A stretch of 64,000 nucleotides of DNA from Endozoicomonas elysicola (GTDB lineage: Bacteria > Pseudomonadota > Gammaproteobacteria > Pseudomonadales > Endozoicomonadaceae), in the NCBI RefSeq assembly GCF_000710775.1, contig NZ_JOJP01000001.1, positions 3,216,744 to 3,280,743 on the forward strand. The letters run 5' to 3'. The translations under genes and the position numbers were made by a program. How positions within the stretch are numbered: position 1 is the first letter of the stretch; each line of letters begins with the position of its first letter. This document shows positions 54,383 through 64,000 of the stretch, one piece after another. The notes beneath the pieces were generated by a model. That model was given only the letters and a program-made list of their open reading frames with translations, had not been told where the DNA came from and ran no database searches.

Positions 54383-56533
54383 CTATTGACCGTAAAACGT
54401 CCTGCCTTCACGAGCCATTTCCCGAAGCTTGTCAGTCGGTGCATACAGTGGACTGATGTGAGCGTACTTATCTGCCAGCTCAACAAACTCGGCAACGCCC
54501 ATACTGTCCATATATTTCAATGCACCACCCCGGAAGAGAGGGAAGCCAATTCCCATAATCAGTGCCATATCCGCCTCTGCCACCGATTCAACAATACCAT
54601 CCTCAAGCGTCCGTACTGTCTCCATGCAAAGAGGGATCATCATACGGGCAATGATTTCCTCATCATCAAAAGCCTTGCTCTGTGCACAGACTTCATCCAG
54701 CAAAGCATAAACCGACTCATCAACGACCTTCTTCGGTTTACCTCTTTTATCCTGCTCATACTGATAGAAACCAGCACCATTTTTCTGGCCAAAACGCTTA
54801 TTCTCAAACATCACATCCAGTGCCGTTTTGAAGTCACGCTTCATTCGGTCCGGATAGCCTTCGGACATAACCCCTTCAGCATGAATACCCGTATCAATAC
54901 CCACCACATCCAGCAAATAGGCAGGCCCCATTGGCCAGCCAAAGCGCTCCATGACCTTATCAACCTGTTTAAAATCCGCACCATCACGAAGCAAGGCAGA
55001 GAACCCACCAAAGTATGGAAAAAGGACCCGGTTCACCATAAATCCTGGGCAGTCATTGACAACCACCGGTGTTTTGCCCATTTTCCGAGCGTACTCTACA
55101 ACGGTCGCGACAGACGCTTCACTGGTTTTCTCACCACGAATCACCTCAACCAGAGGCATAGCATGAACAGGATTAAAGAAGTGCATACCACAGAACTGTT
55201 CCGGCCGCTTCAGATCACTGGCAAGTTCAGTAATTGAGATGGTCGAGGTATTGGATGTCAGCACGGTATTTTCTGAAACCTGGCTTTCAACTTCTGCCAA
55301 TACCGCTTTTTTAACCTTGGCGTTTTCAACAACAGCCTCAACCACCACATCGACGGAGCCAAAATCGCCAAACGACAATGTAGGCACAATGCTATTAAGC
55401 ACTCCCCCCATCTTACCAGCATCCATACGGCCTTTAGCCACCCGTTTGGAAAGCAGCTTAGTGGCTTCAGCAAGTCCCAGATCAAGGCCATCCTGATTGA
55501 TGTCCTTCATTAAAATAGGCGTACCTTTCAGGGCTGATTGATAGGCAATACCACCACCCATAATACCCGCACCAAGAACAGCAGCCTTATTGGTTTCACC
55601 GGCCAGCTTTGACGAAGCCTTTGCTTTTTTCTTCAACTGCTGGTCATTAAGGAACAGGCCAACCAGCGCATCACATACAGAAGATTTAGCGAGCTTGATA
55701 AAGCCTTTCGCCTCAGCTTCAAGCGCTTTGTCACGCTCCATAAAAGCATGCTTCTGAATCGTTTTGACGGAAGCAATGGGTGCAAGCATATGTGGCCCCG
55801 CCTGCTGTTTAACCACAGCAGCGGTTGTTTCAAATACCATCATCGCTTCAACAGGCGGCAGTTTCAGCTTATCTTTCTTCTCCTGCTTCCGGGCTTTGTA
55901 ATCCAGCTCCCCGGCGATACAGCTGCGAATCAGGGCAACAGCTGAGTCTTTCAACTTCTCCGGAGCAACCACCCCATCAACAGCCCCGACCTTCAGAGCT
56001 GAATCAGGACGGTATTCCTTACCACTGGCAATCCATTCCACCGCATTATCAGCACCAATAATACGTGGCAGCCTGACAGTACCACCCCATCCCGGGTAGA
56101 TGCCCAACTTGACTTCAGGCAATCCAACTTTTGCGTCTGTTGAAAGTAACCGGTAGTCCGCACACAGGCAAATCTCAAAGCCGCCACCCAACGCTATACC
56201 ATTGACTGCCGCAACGGTCGGCATATCAAGATCTTCAAAACTGGAGAATACATTATTTACCGACATCAATTCGGCAAATAATGTTTCATCATCTTGCTTG
56301 AACGTCTGTGTGAACTCATTGATATCAGCACCAACGATAAAAACGTCCTTGCCACTGGTGAGTATCAGACCCTTTATACCCTTATCAGCACGAATGGCAT
56401 CCAGTGCCTCGGCAAGGTCCTCAATGGCAGAACGGCTGAATTTATTGACACTTTCACCGTCGAGATTGAACTGCAGTTCGGCGATACCATCTTCCACAGG
56501 CAGAACCCTGAACGCCTTCCCCTGGTAGATCAT
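54383..56533 (-). CDS. fadB: Fatty acid oxidation complex alpha subunit FadB
   Basis: Multifunctional enoyl-CoA hydratase/3-hydroxyacyl-CoA dehydrogenase, about 716 residues. The N-terminal hydratase half has [14 protein letters not shown] and [21 protein letters not shown]; the dehydrogenase half has GAGIMGGG and [16 protein letters not shown] with catalytic His. I use ATG 56533 because AGGAG (56540-56544) lies six bases upstream; a longer frame to 56569 lacks a site. Operon with fadA. PsrA is expected to repress it, as in Pseudomonas. Confidence 0.96.
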   Translation of the reverse strand: MIYQGKAFRVLPVEDGIAELQFNLDGESVNKFSRSAIEDLAEALDAIRADKGIKGLILTSGKDVFIVGADINEFTQTFKQDDETLFAELMSVNNVFSSFEDLDMPTVAAVNGIALGGGFEICLCADYRLLSTDAKVGLPEVKLGIYPGWGGTVRLPRIIGADNAVEWIASGKEYRPDSALKVGAVDGVVAPEKLKDSAVALIRSCIAGELDYKARKQEKKDKLKLPPVEAMMVFETTAAVVKQQAGPHMLAPIASVKTIQKHAFMERDKALEAEAKGFIKLAKSSVCDALVGLFLNDQQLKKKAKASSKLAGETNKAAVLGAGIMGGGIAYQSALKGTPILMKDINQDGLDLGLAEATKLLSKRVAKGRMDAGKMGGVLNSIVPTLSFGDFGSVDVVVEAVVENAKVKKAVLAEVESQVSENTVLTSNTSTISITELASDLKRPEQFCGMHFFNPVHAMPLVEVIRGEKTSEASVATVVEYARKMGKTPVVVNDCPGFMVNRVLFPYFGGFSALLRDGADFKQVDKVMERFGWPMGPAYLLDVVGIDTGIHAEGVMSEGYPDRMKRDFKTALDVMFENKRFGQKNGAGFYQYEQDKRGKPKKVVDESVYALLDEVCAQSKAFDDEEIIARMMIPLCMETVRTLEDGIVESVAEADMALIMGIGFPLFRGGALKYMDSMGVAEFVELADKYAHISPLYAPTDKLREMAREGRTFYGQ

Positions 56534-57106
56534 GAACTTCTCCTTTCGGATTTGAAGATAGATAGACAAGCCACATGCCTGTATGAGAGCAGTTTTTTAA
56601 TCCCCTCAAACCTTTATATGACATTAACTATGGCAGCTATCTGATTATTATTGCTTTACTTCCTGACTTTACACGGGAGCCTGACGGACTTGAGACTGTC
56701 CTACTGACCCTGGGCAGAAACAAAGTTCCTTCATGCAAATTCATACGCTTGTTTGAATTCAGTGCTTACCTTCTGTGAAATGGTGTTTAAAGTCAAGCCT
56801 GAAAGCCTATGAAGATGCCGCATTTTCCCATACTTACACAAGACTATACACACAGGAACGTTGAGATTCAGAATCTGGATCATTGTTTCTGATAATTACC
56901 TGACAGAGAGCGAATAAAACCATGAATAAAACCGCAATTGGCCTTACAATAGAAATGCCATGGCTTGAGAAGCTTTCACACAAACGCTGAAACATTCAAG
57001 CCATTCGACTGATTGTACTGAGGAAATCGCGACAGCGGTCTGGCCATCCAGGTGTTAGAAAACGGGCGGATCACTTTTTGCATTTATTGAAGAAGGAAGA
57101 CAGCTT
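56534..57106. other. Divergent spacer between fadB and uspA
   Basis: 573 bp without a secure gene. A 22-codon frame begins at 56922 but has a poor ribosome site. A PsrA-like match with one mismatch (GAAAC-AAA-GTTCC, 56717-56729) lies about 184 bp before fadB. uspA has AAGGAAG shortly before its ATG. Confidence 0.45.
56717..56729 (-). promoter_or_regulatory. Weak PsrA-like site upstream of fadBA
   Basis: GAAAC-AAA-GTTCC fits the PsrA consensus (AAAC, 2-4 bases, GTTT) with one mismatch. PsrA control of fadBA is known in Pseudomonas; this site is only a candidate. Confidence 0.3.
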
Positions 57107-57550
57107 ATGAGCCTTTACAAGCACATTCTGGTTGCGATTGATTTGTCCGACGAAGCCGACGAGGTGCTCGATAAAGCCAAATCCATTGCCGAAAAAAACC
57201 AGGCCAGGCTTACCATGGTTCATGTGGTAGAACCACTGAGTGTTGCTTATGGCAGTGACATTCCCCTTGATCTCACAACACTGCAAGATGAGATCACTGA
57301 GCAGGCGAGAGAGCGTATTGCCCGTCTTGCGGACTCAATCCATCTAAAGAAAGGTGAGCAACACGTCGTTTATGGACGACCAGAGCGTGAAGTTCATCGA
57401 ATTGCAGAAGAGTCTGATGTTGACCTGATTGTCGTTGGTAGTCATGGTCGTCATGGACTGGCTCTTATTCTTGGCTCTACTTCAACCAGTATTCTTCATG
57501 GTGCCAACTGTGATGTGCTGGCAGTAAGAGTTGGCAAAAATCAGAGTTAA
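57107..57550 (+). CDS. Universal stress protein, UspA family
   Basis: 147-residue cytoplasmic Usp domain. The opening YKHILVAIDLSDEADEVL and the nucleotide-binding loop GSHGRHGLALILGSTSTSILHGANCDVL are family hallmarks. Similar to E. coli UspA. AAGGAAG supports the ATG. It is monocistronic, ended by a bidirectional hairpin. Confidence 0.93.
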   Translation: MSLYKHILVAIDLSDEADEVLDKAKSIAEKNQARLTMVHVVEPLSVAYGSDIPLDLTTLQDEITEQARERIARLADSIHLKKGEQHVVYGRPEREVHRIAEESDVDLIVVGSHGRHGLALILGSTSTSILHGANCDVLAVRVGKNQS

Positions 57551-57586
57551 CCCTTTTCCACCGTTTTTAGGACCACTGTAAAATCA

Positions 57587-57628
57587 GAAAAAAGCCACGT
57601 AGATCAAGAATAATCTCCGTGGCTTTTG
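57587..57628. terminator. Bidirectional terminator between uspA and uup
   Basis: AAAAGCCACG (57590-57599) and CGTGGCTTTT (57618-57627) form a 10-bp stem around 18 bases with inner AGAT/ATCT pairing. A and T tracts flank it, so it can end both convergent transcripts. Confidence 0.85.
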
Positions 57629-57639
57629 GCTAAAGGGCG

Positions 57640-59541
57640 CTACATATTATCCAGCTCTTCCCAACGCTCCATTTTCTCTTCGATCAGTTCATTTATCTCT
57701 GCAAGTCTGTTCAGGACATCCTGAACCTCGCCTTGATCTCCCTGATAGAAAGCCGACTCAGCCGTTTTAGCTTCCAGCTCAGTCAACTCCTCTTCAAGCG
57801 TTTCAATTTCACCCGGCAAAGCATCCAGCTCACGCTGAAGTTTATAACTGAGCTTCTTTTTAGCTGGTTTGTTTTCAGCGCCTGATGGCGCAGGCACAGA
57901 TTTTGTTTTTTCTTCTTTTTTACTAACTGCAGTTTCAGCAACCAGCCGTGAAATTGCACCACCCTGTCGCAGCCAATCATCAAACCCACCGACATAATCA
58001 CTGACATGACCACCCGGCTCAAACACCAGTGAACTCGAAACTACATTGTCCAGGAAAGTTCTATCGTGGCTCACCAACAACATTGTGCCAGTAAATTCAA
58101 CCAGTAATGATTCCAACAACTCCAGAGTTTCAATATCCAGATCGTTAGTCGGTTCGTCCATCACCAACAGGTTGGCCGGTTTACTAAACAATCGCGCCAA
58201 CAGCAGTCGGTTACGCTCCCCTCCGGATAACGCTTTAACCGGAACACGACAGCGCCCGGGCGGAAACAAGAAATCGCCCAGATAGCTAATAATATGACGA
58301 CTGGCACCGTTAATGGTGATGCTCTCCCGTCCTTCAGCCACGTTATCAATCACCGTTTTCTCAAGATCCAGCTGATTTCTCAACTGATCAAAGTAGGCCA
58401 CTTCAAGCTTGGTTCCCATTTTGACAGAACCCGACTCAGGACTCAGATTACCCAGAAAAATACTGAGTAACGTTGACTTTCCCGCCCCGTTTGCGCCAAT
58501 CAGGCCAACTTTGTCACCACGCATAAGACGAAGACTAAAGTCTTTGATAACCGTATGATTATCAAATGACTGGGAGATATTCTTCGCTTCGAGTACTAAC
58601 TTGCCAGAAGACTCACCCTGCTCCAGCCCAAAGCTGGCATTACCCTGAACTTCACGACGCTGACTACGCTCTGCTCTGAGCTTTTCCAAGTCACGAACCC
58701 GACCTTCATTACGGGTACGACGGGCTTTAATGCCCTGGCGTATCCAGACCTCTTCCTGTGCCAGCTTTTTATCAAACAACGCATTCTGCTCAGCCTCAAC
58801 CTCAAGGGCATGGGCTTTGCGTTCCAGGAAAGTGGCATAATCACATTCCCAACTGGTCAATTGTCCCCGATCCAACTCGATAATACGTGTTGCCAGAGAC
58901 TGTAGGAATGAGCGGTCGTGAGTGATGAAAAGCAATGCCCCGGAAAAATCTTTCAGTTGCTTCTCAAGCCAGTCAATGGCGATGATATCCAGGTGGTTAG
59001 TGGGCTCATCCAGTAACAAAAGATCGGGGTCGCCCACCAAGGCTCTAGCCAACTCAACTCTGCGCCGCCAGCCACCAGATAACTCTTTCATCTGTTTTTC
59101 AGCAGGCAAGCCAAGCTTTTGAATGACGGTATCCACTTTCAGGCTCAGACTCCAGCCATCCACTGATTCCAACTGCTGCTGAACTTTTTCGAGAGCTTTC
59201 ATATCAGCATCGGTGCTGATATTCATAGACAGGCTATGGTAACGGCTGATTAAATCACCAACTGCTTCCAGGCCAGAAGCCACCACATCGTATACCTTCT
59301 TCTCATCCTGATCAGGAAGATCCTGATTAAGAACCCCAACCTTCAGCCCCGGCTTCCTCCATAACGTGCCATCATCTGGCAAGATAGCCCCAGATACCAG
59401 CTTCATCATGGTGGACTTACCCGCGCCATTACGCCCCAGCAAGCAGACTCTCTCACCTTTCCGAATCTGAAACTCCGCATGATCAAGCAGAGGCTGGTCA
59501 CCATAGGCCAGACTGACTTTTTCGAATCTAAGTAACGGCAT
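57640..59541 (-). CDS. uup: ABC-F ATPase Uup
   Basis: Soluble ABC-F protein of 633 residues with two ATPase domains (GRNGAGKST with LSGGWRRRVELA, and GANGAGKST with LSGGERNRLLLA), no membrane segments, and a Glu/Lys-rich coiled C-terminus. It acts on ribosomes or DNA-repair intermediates by family knowledge; Uup loss raises transposon precise excision in E. coli. Followed by a terminator. The MFS gene upstream ends 120 bp before. Confidence 0.92.
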   Translation of the reverse strand: MPLLRFEKVSLAYGDQPLLDHAEFQIRKGERVCLLGRNGAGKSTMMKLVSGAILPDDGTLWRKPGLKVGVLNQDLPDQDEKKVYDVVASGLEAVGDLISRYHSLSMNISTDADMKALEKVQQQLESVDGWSLSLKVDTVIQKLGLPAEKQMKELSGGWRRRVELARALVGDPDLLLLDEPTNHLDIIAIDWLEKQLKDFSGALLFITHDRSFLQSLATRIIELDRGQLTSWECDYATFLERKAHALEVEAEQNALFDKKLAQEEVWIRQGIKARRTRNEGRVRDLEKLRAERSQRREVQGNASFGLEQGESSGKLVLEAKNISQSFDNHTVIKDFSLRLMRGDKVGLIGANGAGKSTLLSIFLGNLSPESGSVKMGTKLEVAYFDQLRNQLDLEKTVIDNVAEGRESITINGASRHIISYLGDFLFPPGRCRVPVKALSGGERNRLLLARLFSKPANLLVMDEPTNDLDIETLELLESLLVEFTGTMLLVSHDRTFLDNVVSSSLVFEPGGHVSDYVGGFDDWLRQGGAISRLVAETAVSKKEEKTKSVPAPSGAENKPAKKKLSYKLQRELDALPGEIETLEEELTELEAKTAESAFYQGDQGEVQDVLNRLAEINELIEEKMERWEELDNM

Positions 59542-59562
59542 TATCCATCCAAGAGGTACAAC

Positions 59563-59591
59563 CCTTCGCCAGTTAAGCGTTCTGGCGAAGG
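59563..59591. terminator. Ten-bp hairpin between the MFS gene and uup
   Basis: CCTTCGCCAG and CTGGCGAAGG pair perfectly around 9 bases. No T tract; possible 3' end of the MFS message or a block to readthrough. Confidence 0.45.
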
Positions 59592-59661
59592 TTTATAAGC
59601 TGAAAGCATTGAATAAAAAACGGGTTAGGATAGCGCCAACCACCAGCAATGGGTAGAAGAA

Positions 59662-60903
59662 TTACTGTTTTTTCAGGCAAACCGCTACGATCAGCGCCAG
59701 CAACTGACAGAGCAATAAAGGAACAAAGGCCAGTTGATAGTCCTGAATTGATAAAGCACTCAAACCATCATGTCCAATTCCTTCCAGAATAAAGCCAATC
59801 AATAGCTGCATAACAGGGCCCGCCAAGAGCATGGAACCATTGGTGATCGCCAGCAAGACCCCCACCCGTTCAGCTGGACTAATACTTTTGACAACAGAGA
59901 ATGCCAGCATATACCCTCCACTGCTGATCCCGCACATAAAGCAAATGAGCGCCATAACCAGCATTGAACACTGGCAAAAAATCAGCATACTGAAGAAAAT
60001 CGGAGAAATGACAGCACACGCCATCATCACTTTTCGTGTAGAGCCCACTTGACAGGCCAACCAGCCTAACAAGGGAGCACCAATAGCAGCACCGACAAAA
60101 ACCAGGGCAACCATATCAGCAACCGCTTCCTGCTCACCTGGAAAACGCTCATAAAAGAACGGTATTCCCCACAACCCACCAAAGCTGGTAATGACGGCAA
60201 AAAGCCCAAAACCATACATGCAACACAGTGAAAAAGAGACTCGATCAAATGGAGATGTATCCACCTTCTCGATCTCAAGGTCAGCCCCGCATGTTACTTC
60301 GTGCAGTCTCACATCACTAACGGATACAGGCGGAGTACTTTTAACAAAAATGGCGATCATGGCCGCAAGAACGACACCAAATATTGCCGCTGCCTGCATA
60401 GCACCCTGCCAGCCAAATGCCTCCATGAGATTAGGCAGAATCAGGGGACCAAGCCCACCGCCCGCTAAAGCAAAAGCCTCTATCAACCCTGCCAGAGTTG
60501 GAAAATAGCGTTCCGGAAACCAGCGACTTGCCAGGGTCATACAAACCACAATAACGGGTGAAGTTACCACCCCCATAAACGCACGGGATGCACTGGCAGA
60601 TAACATGGTTTCAGAAATACTGAACCAGTAACAGGCAACAGCCATCAATAAACTGCAAATAACCAGCAATGCGCGTGCATTGCAGCGATCAGCCAGATAA
60701 CCGCCGGGCACTTGAAAAATCAGGTATAAACAGAGGAAGCTACTGGTTAGCCAGCCAATATCAGCCACATCCAAATCGAATGCAGTCATCAGCTGAGGAA
60801 CCATAACGGATGGAGCCCCTTGCAACATGAATTGATATGAGCAGAATAAGGCTGCTATTGCGCAGACCAGAATGCCTCTGAGGCTTATAAAACTTGTCGC
60901 CAC
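59662..60903 (-). CDS. Major facilitator superfamily transporter
   Basis: 413-residue carrier with about 12 membrane segments and the loop motif GGYLADRCNARAL after segment 2 (the MFS DRxxR-type motif, degenerate). It has a central cytoplasmic loop between the halves. Organic-anion type members look similar, but I cannot assign a substrate. The start is GTG at 60903 with GGGAG about 8 bases upstream. Stand-alone gene. Confidence 0.85.
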   Translation of the reverse strand: MATSFISLRGILVCAIAALFCSYQFMLQGAPSVMVPQLMTAFDLDVADIGWLTSSFLCLYLIFQVPGGYLADRCNARALLVICSLLMAVACYWFSISETMLSASASRAFMGVVTSPVIVVCMTLASRWFPERYFPTLAGLIEAFALAGGGLGPLILPNLMEAFGWQGAMQAAAIFGVVLAAMIAIFVKSTPPVSVSDVRLHEVTCGADLEIEKVDTSPFDRVSFSLCCMYGFGLFAVITSFGGLWGIPFFYERFPGEQEAVADMVALVFVGAAIGAPLLGWLACQVGSTRKVMMACAVISPIFFSMLIFCQCSMLVMALICFMCGISSGGYMLAFSVVKSISPAERVGVLLAITNGSMLLAGPVMQLLIGFILEGIGHDGLSALSIQDYQLAFVPLLLCQLLALIVAVCLKKQ

Positions 60904-61084
60904 CGTACTTTCTCCCTATCTATCCCTACACTCTTTCCCTGTCTAAAGCACCAGTAACATGGGACACGAGCATCATTAGATTAGATGGCAAAAAGAAAGT
61001 TCATTAATAAATCAACAGACAGCCAATAGATTCAAAGCTATCGCCCAACACAGTGTTAAATGAGGAGATAAATCAACTTATGTA

Positions 61085-61112
61085 CTGCGGGAAACAACTG
61101 AATTTCCCGCAG
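61085..61112. terminator. Hairpin downstream of sixA
   Basis: CTGCGGGAAA and TTTCCCGCAG form a perfect 10-bp stem around 8 bases, 54 bp past the sixA stop. It lacks a T tract on the minus strand; a likely 3' end structure for the gpsA-DUF4389-sixA message. Confidence 0.45.
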
Positions 61113-61165
61113 AAAAACCAAAGACTAATGGCGCTGAATTTTTTAATGGCTAAGCAAATTGTGAC

Positions 61166-61615
61166 TTACAACTGAGGTATTATGCGCTCAAGGACTCGGG
61201 CCATCCCGGGAGCCACAATATCCATCTCCAGGATCAGCGCCATTCCCGTTTGAAAGGATGGACCAGACTGGGGGACTCCCTCGCAAAGCAGACCCGAAAG
61301 ATAACCAACCATGGGCATATGACTGGCCAGCAGGACAACTCCCGTCTCAGGCAACACCTGCAGTAAAGCCTGAGGGCTACCCTCAGGCTCCAACTCAGCA
61401 AGTGTTTCTACACCACAGCCAAAAGCCTCTGCAGCAATCCGGGCAGTTTGCTGGGCCCTGAAATAAGGGCTGGAAAAAATTCGGTCAACCTTCTGAGACG
61501 CCAGAGATGCAACCGTACTGGACACCTCTCGAGCACCCTGTTCAGTGAGTGGTCGTTCCCTATCAGATGGTGCCGACCATGAAGCCTGACCATGGCGCAT
61601 AATGATAAGTTTCAT
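61166..61615 (-). CDS. sixA: Phosphohistidine phosphatase SixA
   Basis: 149-residue histidine phosphatase superfamily protein with the RHG motif (MRHGQASW, His8) and the second His in ASHMPMVGYL. SixA removes phosphate from His phosphotransfer proteins such as ArcB or PTS components. It starts 2 bp after the DUF4389 stop and is third in the gpsA operon. Confidence 0.9.
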   Translation of the reverse strand: MKLIIMRHGQASWSAPSDRERPLTEQGAREVSSTVASLASQKVDRIFSSPYFRAQQTARIAAEAFGCGVETLAELEPEGSPQALLQVLPETGVVLLASHMPMVGYLSGLLCEGVPQSGPSFQTGMALILEMDIVAPGMARVLERIIPQL

Positions 61616-61617
61616 GC

Positions 61618-61935
61618 TTAATCGTTACCCGGCTCGTTGACAACCTTACCTGCGGAGTTCGATGACTGAGGCCAGTCCGAGAAAGGATAGGGCTTAACAT
61701 CAGAGTTATAGGTCAGGAACCCGGCAATCTGATAAATAAACCGGTTAACGCCAGCACTGAATGTTAAAAGACGCTCATTTGGCTCACTCATAACAAAACC
61801 GTGCACGGCCTGTATAAGAGCAATCAACATAACGAGGAATGCCGCAAGGTAGGCGACAACTCCAAAGACAACCATAAACACAAGTCTTAACCAGCGAGAC
61901 TCCGATTTTAGATTATTAACGACTTTCTCATCCAT
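61618..61935 (-). CDS. DUF4389 membrane protein
   Basis: 105-residue protein with two hydrophobic segments (LRLVFMVVFGVVAYLAAFLVMLIALIQ and a weaker FIYQIAGFL). ATG 61935 is preferred since GGAG lies 7 bases upstream; the frame reaching 62007 is longer but unsupported. DUF4389 proteins sit between gpsA and sixA in Pseudomonas too; function unknown. Confidence 0.8.
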   Translation of the reverse strand: MDEKVVNNLKSESRWLRLVFMVVFGVVAYLAAFLVMLIALIQAVHGFVMSEPNERLLTFSAGVNRFIYQIAGFLTYNSDVKPYPFSDWPQSSNSAGKVVNEPGND

Positions 61936-62028
61936 TGATCTTCTCCACTCTTCCACACAGAATTGTAAAAACAAAGTTGTCAAAACAAAGCCCAGAATCT
62001 GACTCAACAGCCATGATCTTGATATAAA

Positions 62029-63078
62029 TCATCTGGACATAAATTCCACATCTGTTTTCTGTTCCCTGAGCATCATCCCCTTTACGAGAACTCCAATGGC
62101 ATTACCTTCAAAAATAATGCTGTATAAACTACCCACCAGAGGCATGTATACCCCCAGTTCATCGGCCTTTTGCTTCACCTGTTTAAGTGTATTAACCCCT
62201 TCAGCAACCTGCCCTAACTTGAGCTCTGCATCTTCTAGCGAATCTCCTTGACCAAGCGCATAGCCCACCCGGAAGTTACGACTTAAATCAGAAGTACAGG
62301 TAGCTACCAGATCACCAACACCGGCCAACCCCAGAAAAGTCATGGGGTTAGCCCCAAGCGTTACTGCAAAACGACTCATTTCTGCAAGACTCCGGGTGAT
62401 CAACATACTTTTTGTATTTTCACCCATTCCCAGAGCTGCACCCATTCCAGAAACAATCGCATAAATATTCTTTAAAGCACCTGCCAGCTCAACACCATAC
62501 ACATCGCTGTTCGAATAGACCCTGAAATAGTCGCAGTGCAATACAGACTGAATGGTCTGGCATAACTCATCATCTTCACTGGCAATCACAGTAGCAGTCA
62601 ACGCTTTGGCTACGATTTCACGGGCAAGGTTGGGGCCACTGAGCACACCAATTCGAGCATCATTGACCTCCTCTACCAGAATCTGACTCATCAGATCAAA
62701 GGTAACAGGCTCAATACCTTTAGTCGTACTAATCACTATCTTGCCTGAGAGCAATCCACCGGTTTTTTTCACCACTTCTCTGAACGACTTACTGGGAATT
62801 GCAATAAAAACGATATCAGCGTCCGAGACCACAGCAGCAAGGTCCGTGTCAGCGGTGACTGATGGATGAATCTGAAACTCCGGAAGGTATCTGGCATTAA
62901 CATGATTATTGTTAATGCTGCCAACCTGCTCAGCATCTCTCATCCAGAGTTTTACCCGGTGCCCATTGGCTGCAGAAATATCAGCAAGGGCCGTACCGAA
63001 ACTGCCACCGCCAAGAACGGCGATCGTATATTCACTGGCACCACCATTGTCAGCCGTGCTATCTGGCCTGTCTGTCAT
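62029..63078 (-). CDS. gpsA: Glycerol-3-phosphate dehydrogenase [NAD(P)+] GpsA
   Basis: Reduces dihydroxyacetone phosphate to sn-glycerol 3-phosphate for phospholipid synthesis, 349 residues. [10 protein letters not shown] is the Rossmann loop, and [17 protein letters not shown] and [23 protein letters not shown] hold the substrate-site Lys and Asp. The first ~15 residues are a polar extension. It heads a three-gene operon with DUF4389 and sixA. Confidence 0.95.
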   Translation of the reverse strand: MTDRPDSTADNGGASEYTIAVLGGGSFGTALADISAANGHRVKLWMRDAEQVGSINNNHVNARYLPEFQIHPSVTADTDLAAVVSDADIVFIAIPSKSFREVVKKTGGLLSGKIVISTTKGIEPVTFDLMSQILVEEVNDARIGVLSGPNLAREIVAKALTATVIASEDDELCQTIQSVLHCDYFRVYSNSDVYGVELAGALKNIYAIVSGMGAALGMGENTKSMLITRSLAEMSRFAVTLGANPMTFLGLAGVGDLVATCTSDLSRNFRVGYALGQGDSLEDAELKLGQVAEGVNTLKQVKQKADELGVYMPLVGSLYSIIFEGNAIGVLVKGMMLREQKTDVEFMSR

Positions 63079-63618
63079 GCTGTTAATCCTAGTTTACAAG
63101 CTCAAAAATAACTGGCACTAAATTGCCATGAGCAGCTTTATAGTAAAAATCTTATTTAATCACACTCGTCGGCCCCGTTGCACAGTTCTGACACACCTGA
63201 AACAAAAAAAGGGATTATCGTCTGCAATTACCCTCACCTAAGGTATCTGCTCATAACTAGCAAACCATTCCCGACTGTATTACCTTTAACTTTTGCGAAC
63301 TATGCCAGTTTTACAACATGCCTAATGGTAATAAAACGCTACGAAAATTATCATTGCCTGCCTTTTCGGCGATGCAGTGTTGTCTTTTTGTTACAAACAG
63401 GCCAAGAGCACTATGACGGACAAAAAGCAATGGTATAGTTCAACTCCGGAACGATAGTAATGCATTTTGCAAGACTGTTAGGATTAAGTGGGGTCATCAG
63501 ACCCTGATGTGAACGCCGCGTATCGGCAGGGATGTCCCGATCAGAGTATCGACTTCCCGGGTGTCATCACTGGCCTGATGCCATGCAGGTGCTGGACCTT
63601 CCAGGAACCAATAAACTA
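63079..63618. other. Divergent spacer and structured fabA leader region
   Basis: 540 bp between gpsA and fabA. An 86-codon plus-strand frame (63178-63438) starts without ribosome site or recognisable content and is not called. The fabA promoter is not clear; TATAGT at 63434-63439 is a candidate -10. The last ~130 bp carry alternating hairpins listed separately. Confidence 0.45.
63491..63509 (+). promoter_or_regulatory. Alternative hairpins in the fabA leader
   Basis: GGGTC-ATCA-GACCC (63491-63504) and CATCAG-ACC-CTGATG (63495-63509) share bases and cannot form together. Both are perfect. They lie about 110 bp before fabA, within its probable leader. Confidence 0.4.
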
Positions 63619-64000
63619 ATGAAGCAACCATTTAAACAAGACTCCTTCAGCAAAGAAGATTTGTTACTCTGTTCACAGGGCGAACTCTTTGGTGCTGGCA
63701 ATGCGCAGTTACCAGCTCCTAATATGCTGATGCTGGATCGTATTGTTCGTATTTCTGAAGAAGGTGGCGCCTATGGAAAAGGCGAAATCATTGCAGAACT
63801 GGATATAAACCCAGACCTGTGGTTCTTCTCCTGCCACTTTCCAGGCGACCCTGTTATGCCAGGATGTCTCGGGCTTGATGCCATGTGGCAGCTGGTTGGC
63901 TTCTATCTGGGGTGGATGGGCAACCCCGGCCGTGGACGCGCTCTTGGCAGTGGTGATGTAAAATTCACCGGCCAGATTCTGCCCACTAACAAAAAAGTAA
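63619..64000 (+). CDS. fabA: 3-hydroxydecanoyl-ACP dehydratase/isomerase FabA (3' end cut by window)
   Basis: First 127 codons of FabA, the bifunctional enzyme that introduces the cis double bond into growing fatty acids. The active His73 in [12 protein letters not shown] and Asp87 in GLDAMWQL match E. coli His70 and Asp84 with a three-residue offset. The frame is open to the right edge. The ATG has a weak, distant AGGA. Divergent from gpsA, which also feeds membrane lipid synthesis. Confidence 0.95.
   Translation, partial: MKQPFKQDSFSKEDLLLCSQGELFGAGNAQLPAPNMLMLDRIVRISEEGGAYGKGEIIAELDINPDLWFFSCHFPGDPVMPGCLGLDAMWQLVGFYLGWMGNPGRGRALGSGDVKFTGQILPTNKKV

Noticed and set aside
56922-56990. 22-codon frame MNKTAIGL... 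before uspA
   Set aside because: Weak ribosome site, no terminator or conservation evidence.
63178-63438. 86-codon plus-strand frame before fabA
   Set aside because: No ribosome binding site, no recognisable composition or motif, lies in the gpsA-fabA promoter spacer.

Overview
The window reads as a chromosomal segment of a moderate-GC gammaproteobacterium. It has no rRNA, tRNA, CRISPR array or intact transposon that I can see. From about 34.6 kb to 56.5 kb the gene order (gap-type dehydrogenase, mfd, csiV, nagZ, psrA, lexA, sulA, two small proteins, topA, fadA, fadB) closely matches a Pseudomonas aeruginosa block from my knowledge of that genome. PsrA, FabY and a gpsA/DUF4389/sixA group also fit Pseudomonadales/Oceanospirillales. 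An ankyrin protein and several unrecognised small proteins suggest a host-associated or marine lineage (Endozoicomonas-like), but that is inference.

Layout. 1-9.7 kb: three tandem YejA-type periplasmic peptide-binding proteins, then the YejB/YejE permeases and the YejF double ATPase. A heavily folded spacer and a seven-codon ORF lie just before yejB. 10-16 kb: an RRM protein, cysK, a MoxR ATPase with its VWA partner, a CobB-type sirtuin and a secreted DUF4139 protein. 16.5-19.9 kb: a membrane-embedded AraC regulator followed by an unrecognised secreted 500-residue protein, then a small unknown. 20-25.2 kb: a purine salvage cluster with an AzgA-type permease and two adenine-deaminase family proteins, one with altered metal-site residues. 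25.3-31 kb: an ankyrin protein, a FabY-type ketoacyl synthase, a GlxA-type regulator, DUF2147, a membrane-tethered methyltransferase-like protein and a small unknown. 31.3-34.2 kb: feoABC ferrous iron uptake.

34.6-45.2 kb: gap, mfd and csiV, then on the minus strand a three-protein phosphatase/STAS/kinase switch behind two MscS channels. 45.5-49.7 kb: nagZ, a signal-less YkuD enzyme and psrA, divergent from lexA-sulA. The psrA/lexA spacer carries two PsrA-like operators and two LexA boxes. 49.9-56.5 kb: topA and the fadBA beta-oxidation operon. 57-64 kb: a universal stress protein, the ABC-F protein Uup, an MFS carrier, sixA, DUF4389, gpsA, and the first 127 codons of fabA at the right edge.

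Themes. Fatty acid and membrane lipid metabolism recurs (fabY, fadBA, psrA, gpsA, fabA), as do peptidoglycan recycling (nagZ with a cytoplasmic YkuD) and purine and peptide import. I did not find a clear new multi-gene defence or biosynthetic system. The best leads are the altered adenine-deaminase paralog, the triple binding-protein Yej locus with its structured spacer and mini-ORF, an orphan plus-strand terminator beside feoA that hints at a small RNA, and the membrane AraC/secreted-protein pair.
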